From NCBI RefSeq assembly GCF_003182255.1, contig NZ_QGTQ01000025.1:28116-92115 (forward strand): a stretch of DNA of 64,000 bases. Direction: 5' to 3'. Both the position numbers and the translations under genes were made by a program. This DNA comes from Paenibacillus cellulosilyticus (GTDB taxonomy: Bacteria; Bacillota; Bacilli; Paenibacillales; Paenibacillaceae). This document shows positions 8,469 through 18,268 of the stretch, piece after piece (the first letter of the stretch is position 1; each line of letters opens with the position of its first letter). The notes under the pieces are model-generated. The model had not been told where the DNA came from and did not search any database. It saw only the letters and a list, made by a program, of their open reading frames with translations.

Positions 8469-9332
8469 ATGAATGAACCATTGATTCTCGACGGAAGCAA
8501 AGTAGCCGCGCATATCAAGGAACAACTTACAGGAAGAGTTGCTGCATTGGCAGAGAAGGGCGTCGTGCCTTGTCTTGCGACCATACTGGTAGGAGACGAC
8601 CCGTCTTCGGCAACCTACGTACGCATGAAGGGGAACGCGTGCAAGCGTATCGGCATTCGCTCCATTCGCGTCGATCTGCCGTCCTCTACGACAACGGAGC
8701 AGTTGATCGAGACGATTCGGCAGCTGAACGAGGATGAGAGCGTGCACGGTATTCTGCTGCAGCACCCCGTACCGCATCATATCGATGAGCGCGCGGCGTT
8801 CGAGGCGATTGCGATCGAGAAGGACGTAGACGGCGTTACAACACTTGGTTTTGCACAAAATGCTTTCGGCTTCGCGCAGTACCCATCCTGCACGCCTGCA
8901 GCGATCATTGCGATTCTCGATTATTACAACATCGCAATCGAAGGCAAACATGCCGTCGTCATCGGCCGCAGCCCGATACTCGGTAAGCCCGTATCTGCGA
9001 TGCTGCTTAACCGCAACGCAACCGTGACGACCTGCCACTCGCGCACGAATGGACTGCCCGAGCTGGTCGGGCTCGGCGACATCGTCGTCGCCGCCGTCGG
9101 CAAAGCGAACTTCGTGCAAGGCAGCTGGATCAAGCGAGGCGCAGTCGTGCTGGATGCCGGCTACAACGAAGGCAACATCGGCGACGCCGACTATGAAGCT
9201 TGCGCGGAACGCGCCAGCGCCATCACGCCCGTACCCGCAGGCGTTGGACCGGTCACGATTGCTACGCTGCTCAAGCATACGGTGGACGGAGCAGAACGGG
9301 CTGCTTCGAAACAAATTTCTGTGCAGTCATGA
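8469..9332 (+). CDS. folD: Bifunctional methylenetetrahydrofolate dehydrogenase / methenyltetrahydrofolate cyclohydrolase
   Basis: Cytosolic one-carbon enzyme of about 287 aa that interconverts 5,10-methylene-, 5,10-methenyl- and 10-formyl-tetrahydrofolate with NADP. Visible motifs: the YxxxK catalytic pair in YVRMK, QHPVPHHID, DVDGVT, the nucleotide-binding GRSPILGKPV, and PVPAGVGPVT near the C-terminus, where many FolDs have PGGVGPMT. The ATG at 8469 gives the usual family start (LILDGSKVA); an earlier in-frame ATG at 8376 lies within the riboswitch and is rejected. The ZTP riboswitch upstream fits supply of formyl-folate for purine synthesis. Confidence 0.95.
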   Translation: MNEPLILDGSKVAAHIKEQLTGRVAALAEKGVVPCLATILVGDDPSSATYVRMKGNACKRIGIRSIRVDLPSSTTTEQLIETIRQLNEDESVHGILLQHPVPHHIDERAAFEAIAIEKDVDGVTTLGFAQNAFGFAQYPSCTPAAIIAILDYYNIAIEGKHAVVIGRSPILGKPVSAMLLNRNATVTTCHSRTNGLPELVGLGDIVVAAVGKANFVQGSWIKRGAVVLDAGYNEGNIGDADYEACAERASAITPVPAGVGPVTIATLLKHTVDGAERAASKQISVQS

Positions 9333-9356
9333 AGTTGGCAGATAACTAGCCCATTC

Positions 9357-9392
9357 AAAGAAAAAAAGCGTTGCTCAGCAACGCTTTTTTTC
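9357..9392. terminator. Terminator after folD
   Basis: AAAGCGTTGCT pairs with AGCAACGCTTT around a short CA loop, with A and T runs on either side, so it can act on both strands. Confidence 0.92.
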
Positions 9393-9402
9393 AATACATG
9401 CT

Positions 9403-9553
9403 CGAACGAAAGTTGTGACCAAAAGGGGCACACGGCTCTTAGCAGGTAGTAATTAGCAACGGCATCTGTCCTGCCACCAACCCCTTCCGGGGTCCAGGGG
9501 ACGGGAGTCCCCTGGGGTCTCCTCCCTAGCAGGGAGGATTTAGGTGGGTAGAA
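9403..9553 (+). repeat. Copy A of a dispersed multi-hairpin repeat
   Basis: Begins TCGAACGAAAG and ends GGTGGGTAGAA. It contains CCCCTTCCGGGG (9481-9492), the perfect stem CCAGGGGAC/GTCCCCTGG with a GGGA loop (9494-9515) and TCCTCCCT-AGC-AGGGAGGA (9520-9538). Related full copies lie at 56715-56846 and 56852-57003. It sits between folD and the diguanylate cyclase gene and has no coding potential. Confidence 0.85.
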
Positions 9554-9600
9554 AAAAGAAATGTAGGGTCGTTAAGGGACAGGCTACTGGTCCCTTAACG
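9551..9600 (-). terminator. Terminator overlapping the 3' end of the diguanylate cyclase gene
   Basis: GTTAAGGGAC (9571-9580) pairs perfectly with GTCCCTTAAC (9590-9599). On the minus strand it is followed about 10 nt later by a T-rich tract. The stop codon of the cyclase gene lies in the loop. Confidence 0.7.
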
Positions 9601-11176
9601 CAGCCAGCATCGTACGGTTGCGACCGGCCTCCTTCGCTGCATACAGCGCTTCATCCGCTAGGCGGAACAGCGTGCTCGAATCGGTGCCGTGCTGCGGCGA
9701 TACGGCGATGCCAAGCGACAGCGTAATGACGCGGTTAGCTGGCGTCGGCTCCTTCTCCATCGTTTTCCGGATACGTTCCGCAAGACGGAATGCTTCATCC
9801 GCGCTGATGTGAGGCAGCAGGACAACGAATTCCTCGCCACCGAATCGGCAGCAGATGTCGCTGGATCGAACGGAGCGCTGAACGACATTGGCCAAACACT
9901 TCAACACCTCGTCACCAACCTGATGTCCGAGCGTGTCGTTAATACATTTGAACCGGTCGAGGTCCATGACGATCAAGCCGAACGGAACGTTCGTCGCCGT
10001 CCATTTGCTCAGCACGCCTTCCATCGCGCGCCGATTCATAAGTCCGGTCAGCGGATCGATAAGGGCGGCATGTGACAGCTCCTCGGACTGCTTGCGCAGT
10101 GTCTCGACGGCGAGCACAACGGTCTGGGACAGCACATGCGCTTCCCGGTTCCAGTGATTCGGGCTCACAGGTGGCGGTGTTTCCTGGGCGCCAGCCGCTT
10201 GGCCGATATAATCCGTTAATGCCGCGAATGGCAGAGCGAGCTTGCGTGCAATGTACATCGCCACCAGCATAATGACGAGGAATGGGAGCGCCATGTAGAT
10301 GATCGTGGACCGAATTTGGTTGTTCAGCTGCTCGTAGACGGTCTGGACAGGCGATTGCATGACGATGCCCCAGCCCGTAGTTGGCACCGTTGCATACCCG
10401 GCAAGATAGGTCGTGCCTTTCAGATTGACGACCTCGGATTCGCCGGTTTTGCCTGCCATCAGCTTCTGGACGACTGCGTTCCTCGACACATCTTCAGCAA
10501 GTCTGGTCGGATCCGGATGGAAAACGAGTTTGCCGCTTGGGTCGACGACATAGAAATAGGAGCCATTGGTTTCGATCGGATTGCTGCCGAAGATCGTATT
10601 CAAAATATTTTTCTCCTGCAGATAGATCGTCCCGCCGATAAAGCCCTCGTAATGGTTATTCGAATCGTAGATCGGCTCCGACATGAGAATGATTAAACGT
10701 CCAGTCGTGCTCACGTACGGCATCGACAGATAAGAAGCGTGCGAATTAAGCGCCTCACGGGACGCTGCGGTCGTAAGCTTCGTGCCTTTCAACGCGATGG
10801 CCGGGGGTGATATGCTCTTAACGACGCCATCGGTATCAACCCAGAAGAGCGAGTTGAAATAGCTGCTCGTCTTGCGTGAATATTCCAGATGATCGATGAT
10901 GCCCGAATCATCCAGTGACGGATGATCGCTTAAGTAATCAGCTGCCGTTCGCAGGCTGCCACGCATCGATTGAAAGAGTGAACTCATCGTCAGACTCATT
11001 TTCTGAGCGCTGGAATTGTTCATCTGAAGGGTTGTATCGTACAGCGTCTCGCGTTGTGATTGATAGGACGCAGTAATGGTGACGACGAGCGTGAGCAGGA
11101 CCGATATGGCTGTTAGTGCAGACAGCAGCATCGGAAGGGACAGTTTGTATTTATTGCGAGTAATAACGTGAAGCAT
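9584..11176 (-). CDS. Membrane diguanylate cyclase with dCACHE-type sensor
   Basis: Makes cyclic di-GMP from two GTP in response to an extracellular signal; 530 aa. An N-terminal membrane helix (about residues 15-37) is followed by an extracellular dCache_1-like sensor to about residue 285. Then come a second helix (YMALPFLVIMLVAMYIA) and a C-terminal GGDEF domain (about 365-525). The active-site motif is GGEEF in CRFGGEEFVVLLPH. The inhibitory RxxD site is present (RSSD, five residues before GGEEF), so product feedback is likely. The substrate-binding block DLDRFKCINDTLGHQVGDEVL is intact. Transcribed alone. Confidence 0.93.
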   Translation of the reverse strand: MLHVITRNKYKLSLPMLLSALTAISVLLTLVVTITASYQSQRETLYDTTLQMNNSSAQKMSLTMSSLFQSMRGSLRTAADYLSDHPSLDDSGIIDHLEYSRKTSSYFNSLFWVDTDGVVKSISPPAIALKGTKLTTAASREALNSHASYLSMPYVSTTGRLIILMSEPIYDSNNHYEGFIGGTIYLQEKNILNTIFGSNPIETNGSYFYVVDPSGKLVFHPDPTRLAEDVSRNAVVQKLMAGKTGESEVVNLKGTTYLAGYATVPTTGWGIVMQSPVQTVYEQLNNQIRSTIIYMALPFLVIMLVAMYIARKLALPFAALTDYIGQAAGAQETPPPVSPNHWNREAHVLSQTVVLAVETLRKQSEELSHAALIDPLTGLMNRRAMEGVLSKWTATNVPFGLIVMDLDRFKCINDTLGHQVGDEVLKCLANVVQRSVRSSDICCRFGGEEFVVLLPHISADEAFRLAERIRKTMEKEPTPANRVITLSLGIAVSPQHGTDSSTLFRLADEALYAAKEAGRNRTMLAALRDQ

Positions 11177-11426
11177 TAAACCTGGTCATCCCCTGTTCTC
11201 ATTAGTTCAAATTATGTGTTGCAATAATAATTCGACAAAATACGCGCAACTCCTTTTGCAGGAATTGTTAATTTATGTATAAGTTGTAGAGGTCACGAGA
11301 TCAAGCTTCTTGCGTTAACAAGTGGGACTTGCTCGCAGCCCGCTATATTATACGTTAACTTACCCAATAAGTAGCGGTGTTTTTGTGCAAACGTGCACTG
11401 GATAAGAGAGACGAATCGGAGCTTCG

Positions 11427-11465
11427 CAAAAAGAAACGGATACCCGCATTTTCACAGGTATCCGC
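11427..11465 (-). terminator. Terminator of serS
   Basis: CGGATACC (11437-11444) pairs with GGTATCCG (11457-11464). Read on the minus strand it is followed by TTTCTTTTT. The rest of 11177-11535 holds the cyclase upstream region with no gene seen. Confidence 0.85.
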
Positions 11466-11535
11466 CGTATACAACGAGCACAGAATGCCGACGCTGCTCC
11501 TTCATTGCGCAGCTGCAGCAGCATGTGCGCGATTG

Positions 11536-12867
11536 CTATTCCTCTCGCGCCAATGTCGTCTGTTCGCGGCTCGTAACCGCCGGCGAAGCAGGTAGTTCAA
11601 GCCGCTTCAACCCGCCCAAATACGGCTGCAGGGCAGTTGGAATGCGAATCGATCCGTCCGCTTCTTGATGATTCTCGAGCAGCGGGATTAGAATACGCGG
11701 CGACGCGACAGCCGTGTTGTTCAGCGTATGGCAGAAGTGCAGCTTGCCGTCCGCTCCGCGATAGCGAATGTTCGACCGTCGGGCTTGGAAATCATGTACG
11801 TTCGACGACGAATGCGTCTCGCCATACGCGTCACGGCTTGGCATCCACGTCTCGATGTCGAATTGCTGATACGTCTTCTGCGACATATCGCCCGTACAGA
11901 CAGCCATGACGCGATACGGCAGCTCCAGCAGATTCAATATATGCTCCGCATGCGACGTAATCTCATGCAGGATACGCTCCGACACGGCAGGGTCCGCCTC
12001 GCATAGTACAACTTGCTCAACCTTAGCGAACTGGTGGACACGGTACAGTCCATGTACATCGCGCCCAGCCGAACCAACCTCGCTGCGGAAGCAGAGCGAT
12101 GCGGCGGCGAGCCGGATGGGCTCTGTCACATCGACGATTTCATCGCTGAGGTACGAGATAAGCGGCACCTCCGAGGTGCCGACGAGCAGCCGATCCTCGC
12201 CTGCGATGCGATACGTCTGATCCGTGCCGAGCGGGAAGAAGCCTGTGTTCACCATCGCTTCTTCGCGTACTGCAAGCGGCACATCAAGCGGGGTGAAGCC
12301 GCGTTCGAGCAGCACATCGAGCGCGAGCTGCTGCACCGCGCGATGAAGCAGCACGCCGGCTCCGCGCAAATAATATTGGCGCGTCCCCGCTGTTTTGACC
12401 CCGCGGGCCAGATCCATCAATCCGTGCAGCTCGCCGAGCTCAACGTGGCTTCGCGGCGTGAAATCGAAGGCAGGCAGCTCGCCGACCTGCCTCACCAGCA
12501 CATTATCTGCGTCCGACGCGCCGCGCGGAGTGGCGGGCGAGACGATGTTTGGTACAAGCAGCATCTGCTGCGACCATTGACGTTCAAGCTCAGCCAGCTT
12601 CGGCTGCAGTGCATCCAGCTCTGCGAGCATCGCTGCCGTCTCTTGGCGGACTGCATCGGCCGCTGCTGGATCTCCGTTCTGCATCAGCTGTCCAATATGC
12701 CTCGATGCTGCATTCCGCGCCTCTCGCAGCCGATCCGTTTCCTGTATGAGCCGCTTGCGCTCATCGTCCAGTGCGAGCAATTCACTCACCTGCAGGTTGA
12801 TCCGCTTATCGTCCGCTGCCTGCTGCACCTCGTCTGCATGTACCCTGATCCATTTGATGTCTAACAT
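11536..12867 (-). CDS. serS: Seryl-tRNA synthetase, divergent motif 3
   Basis: Charges tRNA-Ser with serine, 443 aa. The N-terminal ~110 residues form the tRNA-binding coiled-coil arm (rich in E/R/L/A). Class II motif 2 is seen in CFRSEVGSAGRDVHGLYRVHQF, and the serine/ATP region in SSSNVHDFQARR. Motif 3 reads HTLNNTAVASPRILIPLLE, where the usual bacterial enzyme has LNGSGLAVGRT; the key Arg is kept. The protein also lacks the usual C-in-SCSNF pattern. This may be a second, divergent SerS rather than the housekeeping copy. It is preceded by a T-box leader and its own promoter. Confidence 0.92.
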   Translation of the reverse strand: MLDIKWIRVHADEVQQAADDKRINLQVSELLALDDERKRLIQETDRLREARNAASRHIGQLMQNGDPAAADAVRQETAAMLAELDALQPKLAELERQWSQQMLLVPNIVSPATPRGASDADNVLVRQVGELPAFDFTPRSHVELGELHGLMDLARGVKTAGTRQYYLRGAGVLLHRAVQQLALDVLLERGFTPLDVPLAVREEAMVNTGFFPLGTDQTYRIAGEDRLLVGTSEVPLISYLSDEIVDVTEPIRLAAASLCFRSEVGSAGRDVHGLYRVHQFAKVEQVVLCEADPAVSERILHEITSHAEHILNLLELPYRVMAVCTGDMSQKTYQQFDIETWMPSRDAYGETHSSSNVHDFQARRSNIRYRGADGKLHFCHTLNNTAVASPRILIPLLENHQEADGSIRIPTALQPYLGGLKRLELPASPAVTSREQTTLAREE

Positions 12868-12903
12868 GTTACACCGCTCCTTCTATTTTGTTTGGAACAA
12901 AAC

Positions 12904-13130
12904 AAAGAACGCCCTCATCCGTATGGGACGAGGAGCGTTCTATCACTCGCGGTGCCACCCAACTTGACCGCTGGCACGAGGCCGTGCGATCCGCTTTGGT
13001 TCCGCGATAACGGGCGGTGCCGGTAAACTTAGGATCAGGCTTGCAGCGAGGCCGCTGCTTAGCTGTTCTTGACGGGAACGCCTCCGAGTTGGATGCTCAT
13101 CATAGGCATAATGTCGATTTGAAATTATGA
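12904..13130 (-). ncRNA. T-box leader of serS
   Basis: On the minus strand the canonical T-box GGGTGGCACCGCG lies at about 12960-12948. It is followed by an intrinsic terminator (AGAACGC pairing with GCGTTCT, then a T-rich tail; about 12938-12900). Upstream sequence to about 13130 forms stem I. TCC in GATCCTAAG (complement of 13032-13034) is a candidate serine specifier codon. Uncharged tRNA-Ser would stabilise the antiterminator and allow serS expression. Confidence 0.92.
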
Positions 13131-13133
13131 GAA

Positions 13134-13162
13134 AGTATAGCAGAGCGCGAAAGTGGATGCAA
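13134..13162 (-). promoter_or_regulatory. Promoter of the serS T-box transcript
   Basis: On the minus strand: TTGCAT (13162-13157), a 17-bp spacer and TATACT (13139-13134). Confidence 0.75.
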
Positions 13163-13181
13163 GGGTAGATACCCTAATCCC

Positions 13182-15722
13182 TTATTCTTCCTCGTCCTCG
13201 ATCGTAATCTCCGTATGGACAGTGACGTCGCCGAGCTCGCTGGATACGATGTTCGTCAGTATACCACGCTCCAGTAGGCGAATGATCGGTGCACGAAGCC
13301 GGAATCGAATCGTATCGATCTGTCCCGGCTGGTTGACGCCGAGTTCGAAGTCTTCGAGCAGATCGACCAGTTCTGGATGATTGCTGATGAACAGCGAACG
13401 CGCCACCAGCTCGAAACCTTCCGGAATGCGTGTACGAAGTCGTTTCCGTATAGCAATAGAGGCTACGTTCTGGATCGTCATCGTGATAAGCGTCTCGCCG
13501 CCTGGCTGGATGATCTCCGGATTGGCTATCACGTTAACGACCGGCGGGCGATCAGCCGGCGGTCCTTGCGGTCCTTCAGGACCTTGAGGCCCCTGAGGCC
13601 CCTGCGGTCCTTCGGGACCCTGTGGACCTTCTGGCCCTTGTGGACCTGGGGGAGCGGGATAGCCGAATTTGAGGATGATCGCTTTGCTCTGCGTTATTTT
13701 CATATCCTCCAAATTCGTAGGGAAATCGAGCGAAATCGTCGTGGCCGCAATGAACACTTCACTATATGCATTAACGCTAATACCACCAGCGATTTCTTGC
13801 TTTGAGCCTCCAAGATAGGTGGAGTATATCAGGTCGGTTCCCGTAATGCTGACCATGGTGAAGAATAAGTCGTCTCCTCCATTCAGCTTGCTTTGAACCG
13901 CGCCAGCAATAGTCGGGAAATCGCTCGAACTGGTTGTGCCGAGCACATAGGCCGTATGGGTGGAGTCGACGGCTATGCTGCTGCCTACATCCGTCCCTGT
14001 TCCGCCAAGATAAGTGGAATAGACAAGAGATGATCCTGTTAGGCTCAGCTTCGTTACGAATGCATCGGTTCCGCCGCTGTTCGTTCGGGAGAAAGCGTTT
14101 AAGGTGGTTGGGAAGTCAGTGGAGTCGGTGCTTCCGGTCACATAAGCGTATCCTAATGAGTCGAGGGCAATCGCATTGCCGTAATCATTGCCCGTACCGC
14201 CAAGGTAAGTACCATAGATGAGGCCGGTTCCGGTCTCATTCAACTGAACGACAAAGATGCTTGATCCTCCGGCTTTAGTGGTAGAGTAAGCGCCAGATGT
14301 GACGGGGAAATCAGTAGACGTCGTATTTCCTGTTACATATGCAAGGCCGAGCTCCGTAACGGTAATGCCGTTGGCGAAATTGGTTAATGAGCCGCCTAAG
14401 AAGGTCGAGTAGAGAAGTGCGCTGCCTGTTGCATTTATTTTGGTGACGACCGCGTCGCTCTGAGATCCTGTGTTTTTGACCGTTCGAAGCGCACCAGGCG
14501 TAGTCGGATAATCAGCCGAGCTCGTATAGCCGGTAATATAGGCATTGCCAGCTGCGTCAATTGCGATATCGGTTGCGTATTGTCCTTGACTGCCCCCGAT
14601 TAATGTAGAGTAGATTAGCTCGCTTCCGGATGCATTCAGCTTAAGTACGTAGAAATCGCCGCTGGCATGATGCGTATTGCTGAACGCGTTTGGTGTGACT
14701 GGAAATTCGGTGCCCGTTGTTGAACCGAAGACGAAGGCGTTGCCATCCGCATCAATGGTAATGCTTGCGCCAGACGTACTGGCATCGCCGCCGATTAAGG
14801 TTGCATAGATGAAAGGATCGCCAGTCTTCGACAGCTTAATCACGAAGGCATCGCTGGAACCCGAGAATACGGACTGGAATGCTCCTGGCGTAACGATAAA
14901 GTTCGGATCTGTCGTGGTTCCAACGACATATGCATTTCCTTCTGAGTCGCCGGCAATGGAATTAGCATAATTGAAGGTGTTGGTATCGCCGACGAGTTTG
15001 CTATACAGCAGCAGGGGATCGATCACGAGCGGGAGAGCAGGGTCATACCCGGCAATGATTTCGTATCCAAAGTGGAGGCTGTCCTCATCGATCAGCCGAT
15101 AGCGGCATTGGACATGCTGCTGCTCTCCATTGGCCCATTGGTAGCTGATCGGAATATGCTCATGAATCGAGCCCACAGCTGTTTCAATCTCCAGTGCGCC
15201 TTGATCGGTTATCGTTAGTCGATCAGCACCCTCGTACGCGAATTGAATCTGATTCAGATCGGCGCCAGGCTGCGCAGCAACGTCAAACTTCAACCCACTG
15301 TCTCCGCCGTAGAAAATAAGATCGATTCCCGGCCATACATCACGGTAAGCGAGCTTCTCATAGACAGGCACGTCCGTGTGCCATTTTCCCGAATCGCTGC
15401 CACGCAGCACGTTCCACTTGCTCATTAATCGTCCGCATGGCTCCAGCACGACATTAGGATTGGCGCCGATGAAATACAAGTTCAAGCGCACGCCTTGCAG
15501 CGAGATCGCAGTCTTGGTCAGCGCATCTGATCCTGCTGCACTGTAAACCATCAATTCAACGCATTCGCGTCCGAACCGACCTTTCATGCCTTTCCGATCA
15601 ACGGCGTATTCGATACCTCTCGCACGCTCTTGCTCATCATAGGTCGGCGTGAATAGCAAACGAGGATTCGCTACTGCCTCACGAATTAACAGTTCGTTGT
15701 CCCATGCATGATGAAGCGACAT
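13182..15722 (-). CDS. SBBP-repeat propeller protein with collagen-like segment
   Basis: Large protein of about 846 aa, probably surface- or spore-associated. Residues 1-235 resemble the DUF7948-type domain that precedes SBBP repeats. About seven SBBP beta-propeller repeats follow, marked by copies of Y-S/G-T-Y/F/L-L-G-G ([32 protein letters not shown]) and D.xGxAYVxG. A collagen-like Gly-Pro-Gln/Glu tract follows, then a DUF11-like Ig domain starting [18 protein letters not shown] and an acidic tail. The start at 15722 has AAAGGGG upstream; the longer form from 15755 lacks this. There is no signal peptide. Exosporium/spore-coat localisation is an inference from the collagen-like tract. Confidence 0.85.
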   Translation of the reverse strand: MSLHHAWDNELLIREAVANPRLLFTPTYDEQERARGIEYAVDRKGMKGRFGRECVELMVYSAAGSDALTKTAISLQGVRLNLYFIGANPNVVLEPCGRLMSKWNVLRGSDSGKWHTDVPVYEKLAYRDVWPGIDLIFYGGDSGLKFDVAAQPGADLNQIQFAYEGADRLTITDQGALEIETAVGSIHEHIPISYQWANGEQQHVQCRYRLIDEDSLHFGYEIIAGYDPALPLVIDPLLLYSKLVGDTNTFNYANSIAGDSEGNAYVVGTTTDPNFIVTPGAFQSVFSGSSDAFVIKLSKTGDPFIYATLIGGDASTSGASITIDADGNAFVFGSTTGTEFPVTPNAFSNTHHASGDFYVLKLNASGSELIYSTLIGGSQGQYATDIAIDAAGNAYITGYTSSADYPTTPGALRTVKNTGSQSDAVVTKINATGSALLYSTFLGGSLTNFANGITVTELGLAYVTGNTTSTDFPVTSGAYSTTKAGGSSIFVVQLNETGTGLIYGTYLGGTGNDYGNAIALDSLGYAYVTGSTDSTDFPTTLNAFSRTNSGGTDAFVTKLSLTGSSLVYSTYLGGTGTDVGSSIAVDSTHTAYVLGTTSSSDFPTIAGAVQSKLNGGDDLFFTMVSITGTDLIYSTYLGGSKQEIAGGISVNAYSEVFIAATTISLDFPTNLEDMKITQSKAIILKFGYPAPPGPQGPEGPQGPEGPQGPQGPQGPEGPQGPPADRPPVVNVIANPEIIQPGGETLITMTIQNVASIAIRKRLRTRIPEGFELVARSLFISNHPELVDLLEDFELGVNQPGQIDTIRFRLRAPIIRLLERGILTNIVSSELGDVTVHTEITIEDEEE

Positions 15723-15808
15723 AGGTGCACCCCTTTCAGTCACATAGATTTCCACTTTATGTCTATGCGTTGCCGGGGGAGCGTATTCGCCGCCGAGCCT
15801 TATGCCAG

Positions 15809-16687
15809 CTAGCTTCTGGTGCGGTCTCGCCGTACATCGCTGGGGGAGATGCCCTTGAGCTGACGGAACAGCTTCGAGAAGCTGTTGATGCTGCTGCAGC
15901 CTACCTCTGCGGCAATTTCAGTTACGCTCATCGACGTCTGCAGAAGCAGCTGCTCGGCTTTATTAATCCGATATAGATTCATGAACTGGATGTACGTCTG
16001 ACCTGTGATCTGCTTAAAAATACGGCAAAAATGGTACACGCTCATGTGCACAATGGCAGCCGCTTGCTCGACGGAGATACGCTCCATATAGTGCTGCTCC
16101 AAGTAGGTGAACAGCTCCTTGAATCGATCATTTTTCACCCGAAGCGTCTCGATCTCATTGTCGCTGCGCGTCGTCACCGTAAATTCCCGGCTTAACCAAG
16201 TAAACAACAGCTGGCAGTAGGCTCGGACGGACAGCTCGAAACCAGGCTTCTTGGCGTTGAATTCGTCTACGAGGCGAATGAAGGTATCCTTCAACTGCGG
16301 ATAGAGGGGATCCGTTGGTCTGAACTCGTTGGCAATGAGCGAAAGCCCAGACGTGTACGGCGCGACGATGTCGCTAATATGCGGCTCCTTCAGGCCAAGC
16401 ATGGATGGGTTGAACACAAGTGTGCGAATGGTCGCTGGAGAATCCACATTCGTTAGGCTTGCTGCATGGAGCTCTCCGCTGTTAATGAACAGCATATCTC
16501 CTTGACAGGCGATAACCGTCCGTCCTCCGATCTGATAGGCAGCTTCGCCTTCCTCGATATGAATGAGCTCAAAATGCTCGTGCCAATGCAGCCGCAAGAA
16601 ATCGACCCGCGTAAAGGTCGTATGAAACACATTGATAGGAAAAGCAGGATCAGCCAGCTCCGTATCCTCAAGCAGCTCTCTATTCAT
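15809..16687 (-). CDS. AraC-family regulator with cupin sensor domain
   Basis: Regulator of 292 aa. The N-terminal half is an AraC_binding cupin ([16 protein letters not shown] and [13 protein letters not shown]). The C-terminal ~100 residues are the DNA-binding domain with two helix-turn-helix segments ([21 protein letters not shown] and [21 protein letters not shown], ending GISPSDVRR). AGGAGGAAC lies upstream of the ATG. It is transcribed away from the MATE gene across a 192-bp gap, so that transporter is a likely target. The cupin suggests a small, possibly sugar-like, ligand, but the ligand cannot be read from the sequence. Confidence 0.92.
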   Translation of the reverse strand: MNRELLEDTELADPAFPINVFHTTFTRVDFLRLHWHEHFELIHIEEGEAAYQIGGRTVIACQGDMLFINSGELHAASLTNVDSPATIRTLVFNPSMLGLKEPHISDIVAPYTSGLSLIANEFRPTDPLYPQLKDTFIRLVDEFNAKKPGFELSVRAYCQLLFTWLSREFTVTTRSDNEIETLRVKNDRFKELFTYLEQHYMERISVEQAAAIVHMSVYHFCRIFKQITGQTYIQFMNLYRINKAEQLLLQTSMSVTEIAAEVGCSSINSFSKLFRQLKGISPSDVRRDRTRS

Positions 16688-16879
16688 CTAAACGGTTCCT
16701 CCTGATTGGATCGCAAGATTGGAATAATAAACGACAAGAAGCATTAAGACTTCCACTGTATATCCTTATATATTGTTTAATAGTAGCACGATTTCGGAGC
16801 AAAATCGTCAAATAACAGGAAGTGAAATTCATTCCCGTAAGGGAAGCGGATTGTCATCAGAGGGAGGCTGCATATTTGC

Positions 16880-18268
16880 ATGCCCACAACAGCACGTAAG
16901 GACGTCGCGGCATTATCGCTATTCGCGCTCGCATGGCCGATTGCCATCGAGACGCTGCTGCAATTTCTAATGGGAACGGTCGATTCCCTTATGGTTAGCC
17001 GCCTCGGAGATAACGCGGTATCCGCCGTTGGCCTTTCGAATCAAGTTCTTCAATCGATTATGACGATCTTCGTTCTGATTAATGGCGGGGCAGGCATCGT
17101 CATTGCCCGGCATTGGGGCGCGGGCTCGCCCGATATAGCAAGGCGTGCATCCGCGCTCGCACTTAAAGCAGGGATGATCGGCGGAGCGGTACTCAGCTTG
17201 TTGTTCGCTTTCGGCTCAGGCGGCATCGTTCATCTCATGCAGACACCATCCGAGGTGGCGCCTGACGCCATTGCGTATATGACGATCGTCGGGTCGTGCG
17301 TCATCATTACGGAGCTTAATATGATGACGACCTCGATGATCCGCAGTACAGGCAACACGAGAGCGCCGATGCTGATCGCGATCGGCATGAATGCCGTACA
17401 TCTCATCTTGAACTATGGCTTTATATTCGGCGCACTTGGGCTGCCGAAGCTGGGCATCGTTGGGATCGGCATCTCGACGATCGTCAGCCGTCTGCTCGCG
17501 CTGCTGGTCAGCCTGTGGGTGTTGTCCGGCGCATTCCAACAGCGATTCCAGCGCTCCGATTGGCGGGGCTTCGATCGCTCGATTCTGAAGGAGATGATGG
17601 CGATTGGGCTGCCGAATCTTGGGACAGCTGCGTCTTGGGGCTATTCGCAAATCGTTCAGCTATCGATTGTCTCGTCCCTTGGTGCAATCTCGCTTGCTGC
17701 GTATACGTACACCAACGTCATTCAACAGCTGCCATGGTTGATCGGGTCAGCACTTGGCATGGCGGCACAAATTCAATGCAGTCAGCTGTACGGAGGCAAA
17801 CATTATGATGCTGCTTACCGCAGCCCGTATCGTGCTGTAACCGCAGGTATTCCGATTGCGTTCGGGCTTGCTGCACTCGTCTACGGCTTTGGCGGCGAGG
17901 CACTTGGCTGGTTCACCTCGGATGCGGATGTCATCGCGAAGGCACTGCCGCTGCTGCTCATGTGCTTAATTTGGCAGCCGATGCGCACCTGGACGTATGC
18001 GATTACGCAGACGCTCAACGCTGTCGGGGAGGCGAAGTTCGTCGCTTTTAACACGGTCATTGGGATGTGGCTGTTCGCGACTGGCGGAGCCTATGTATTC
18101 GGTGTACTGGCAGGGTGGGGAATTGTCGGGGTGCTGGCGGGTCTAATGATCGATGAGCTTTATCGTGCGGTATTGGTTGGCTGGCGTTGGAGAAGCCGGC
18201 GGAGGCTGCCGAAAGAACAGATTGGTTTAAGGACCGTCGCAATGAACGGAGGAGGGATAACGGGATGA
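16880..18268 (+). CDS. MATE-family multidrug/Na+ efflux transporter
   Basis: Membrane exporter of 462 aa with about 12 hydrophobic segments. MATE features include LAWPIAIETLLQFLMGTVDSL, ISRLGDNAVSAVGLSNQ-like text near residue 40-55 and the repeated second half from about residue 240. It probably exchanges H+ or Na+ for cationic or other small compounds. AGGGAGG lies about 12 nt before the chosen ATG, a rather long spacing. It is divergent from an AraC regulator and overlaps the next gene by four bases (ATGA). Confidence 0.92.
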   Translation: MPTTARKDVAALSLFALAWPIAIETLLQFLMGTVDSLMVSRLGDNAVSAVGLSNQVLQSIMTIFVLINGGAGIVIARHWGAGSPDIARRASALALKAGMIGGAVLSLLFAFGSGGIVHLMQTPSEVAPDAIAYMTIVGSCVIITELNMMTTSMIRSTGNTRAPMLIAIGMNAVHLILNYGFIFGALGLPKLGIVGIGISTIVSRLLALLVSLWVLSGAFQQRFQRSDWRGFDRSILKEMMAIGLPNLGTAASWGYSQIVQLSIVSSLGAISLAAYTYTNVIQQLPWLIGSALGMAAQIQCSQLYGGKHYDAAYRSPYRAVTAGIPIAFGLAALVYGFGGEALGWFTSDADVIAKALPLLLMCLIWQPMRTWTYAITQTLNAVGEAKFVAFNTVIGMWLFATGGAYVFGVLAGWGIVGVLAGLMIDELYRAVLVGWRWRSRRRLPKEQIGLRTVAMNGGGITG

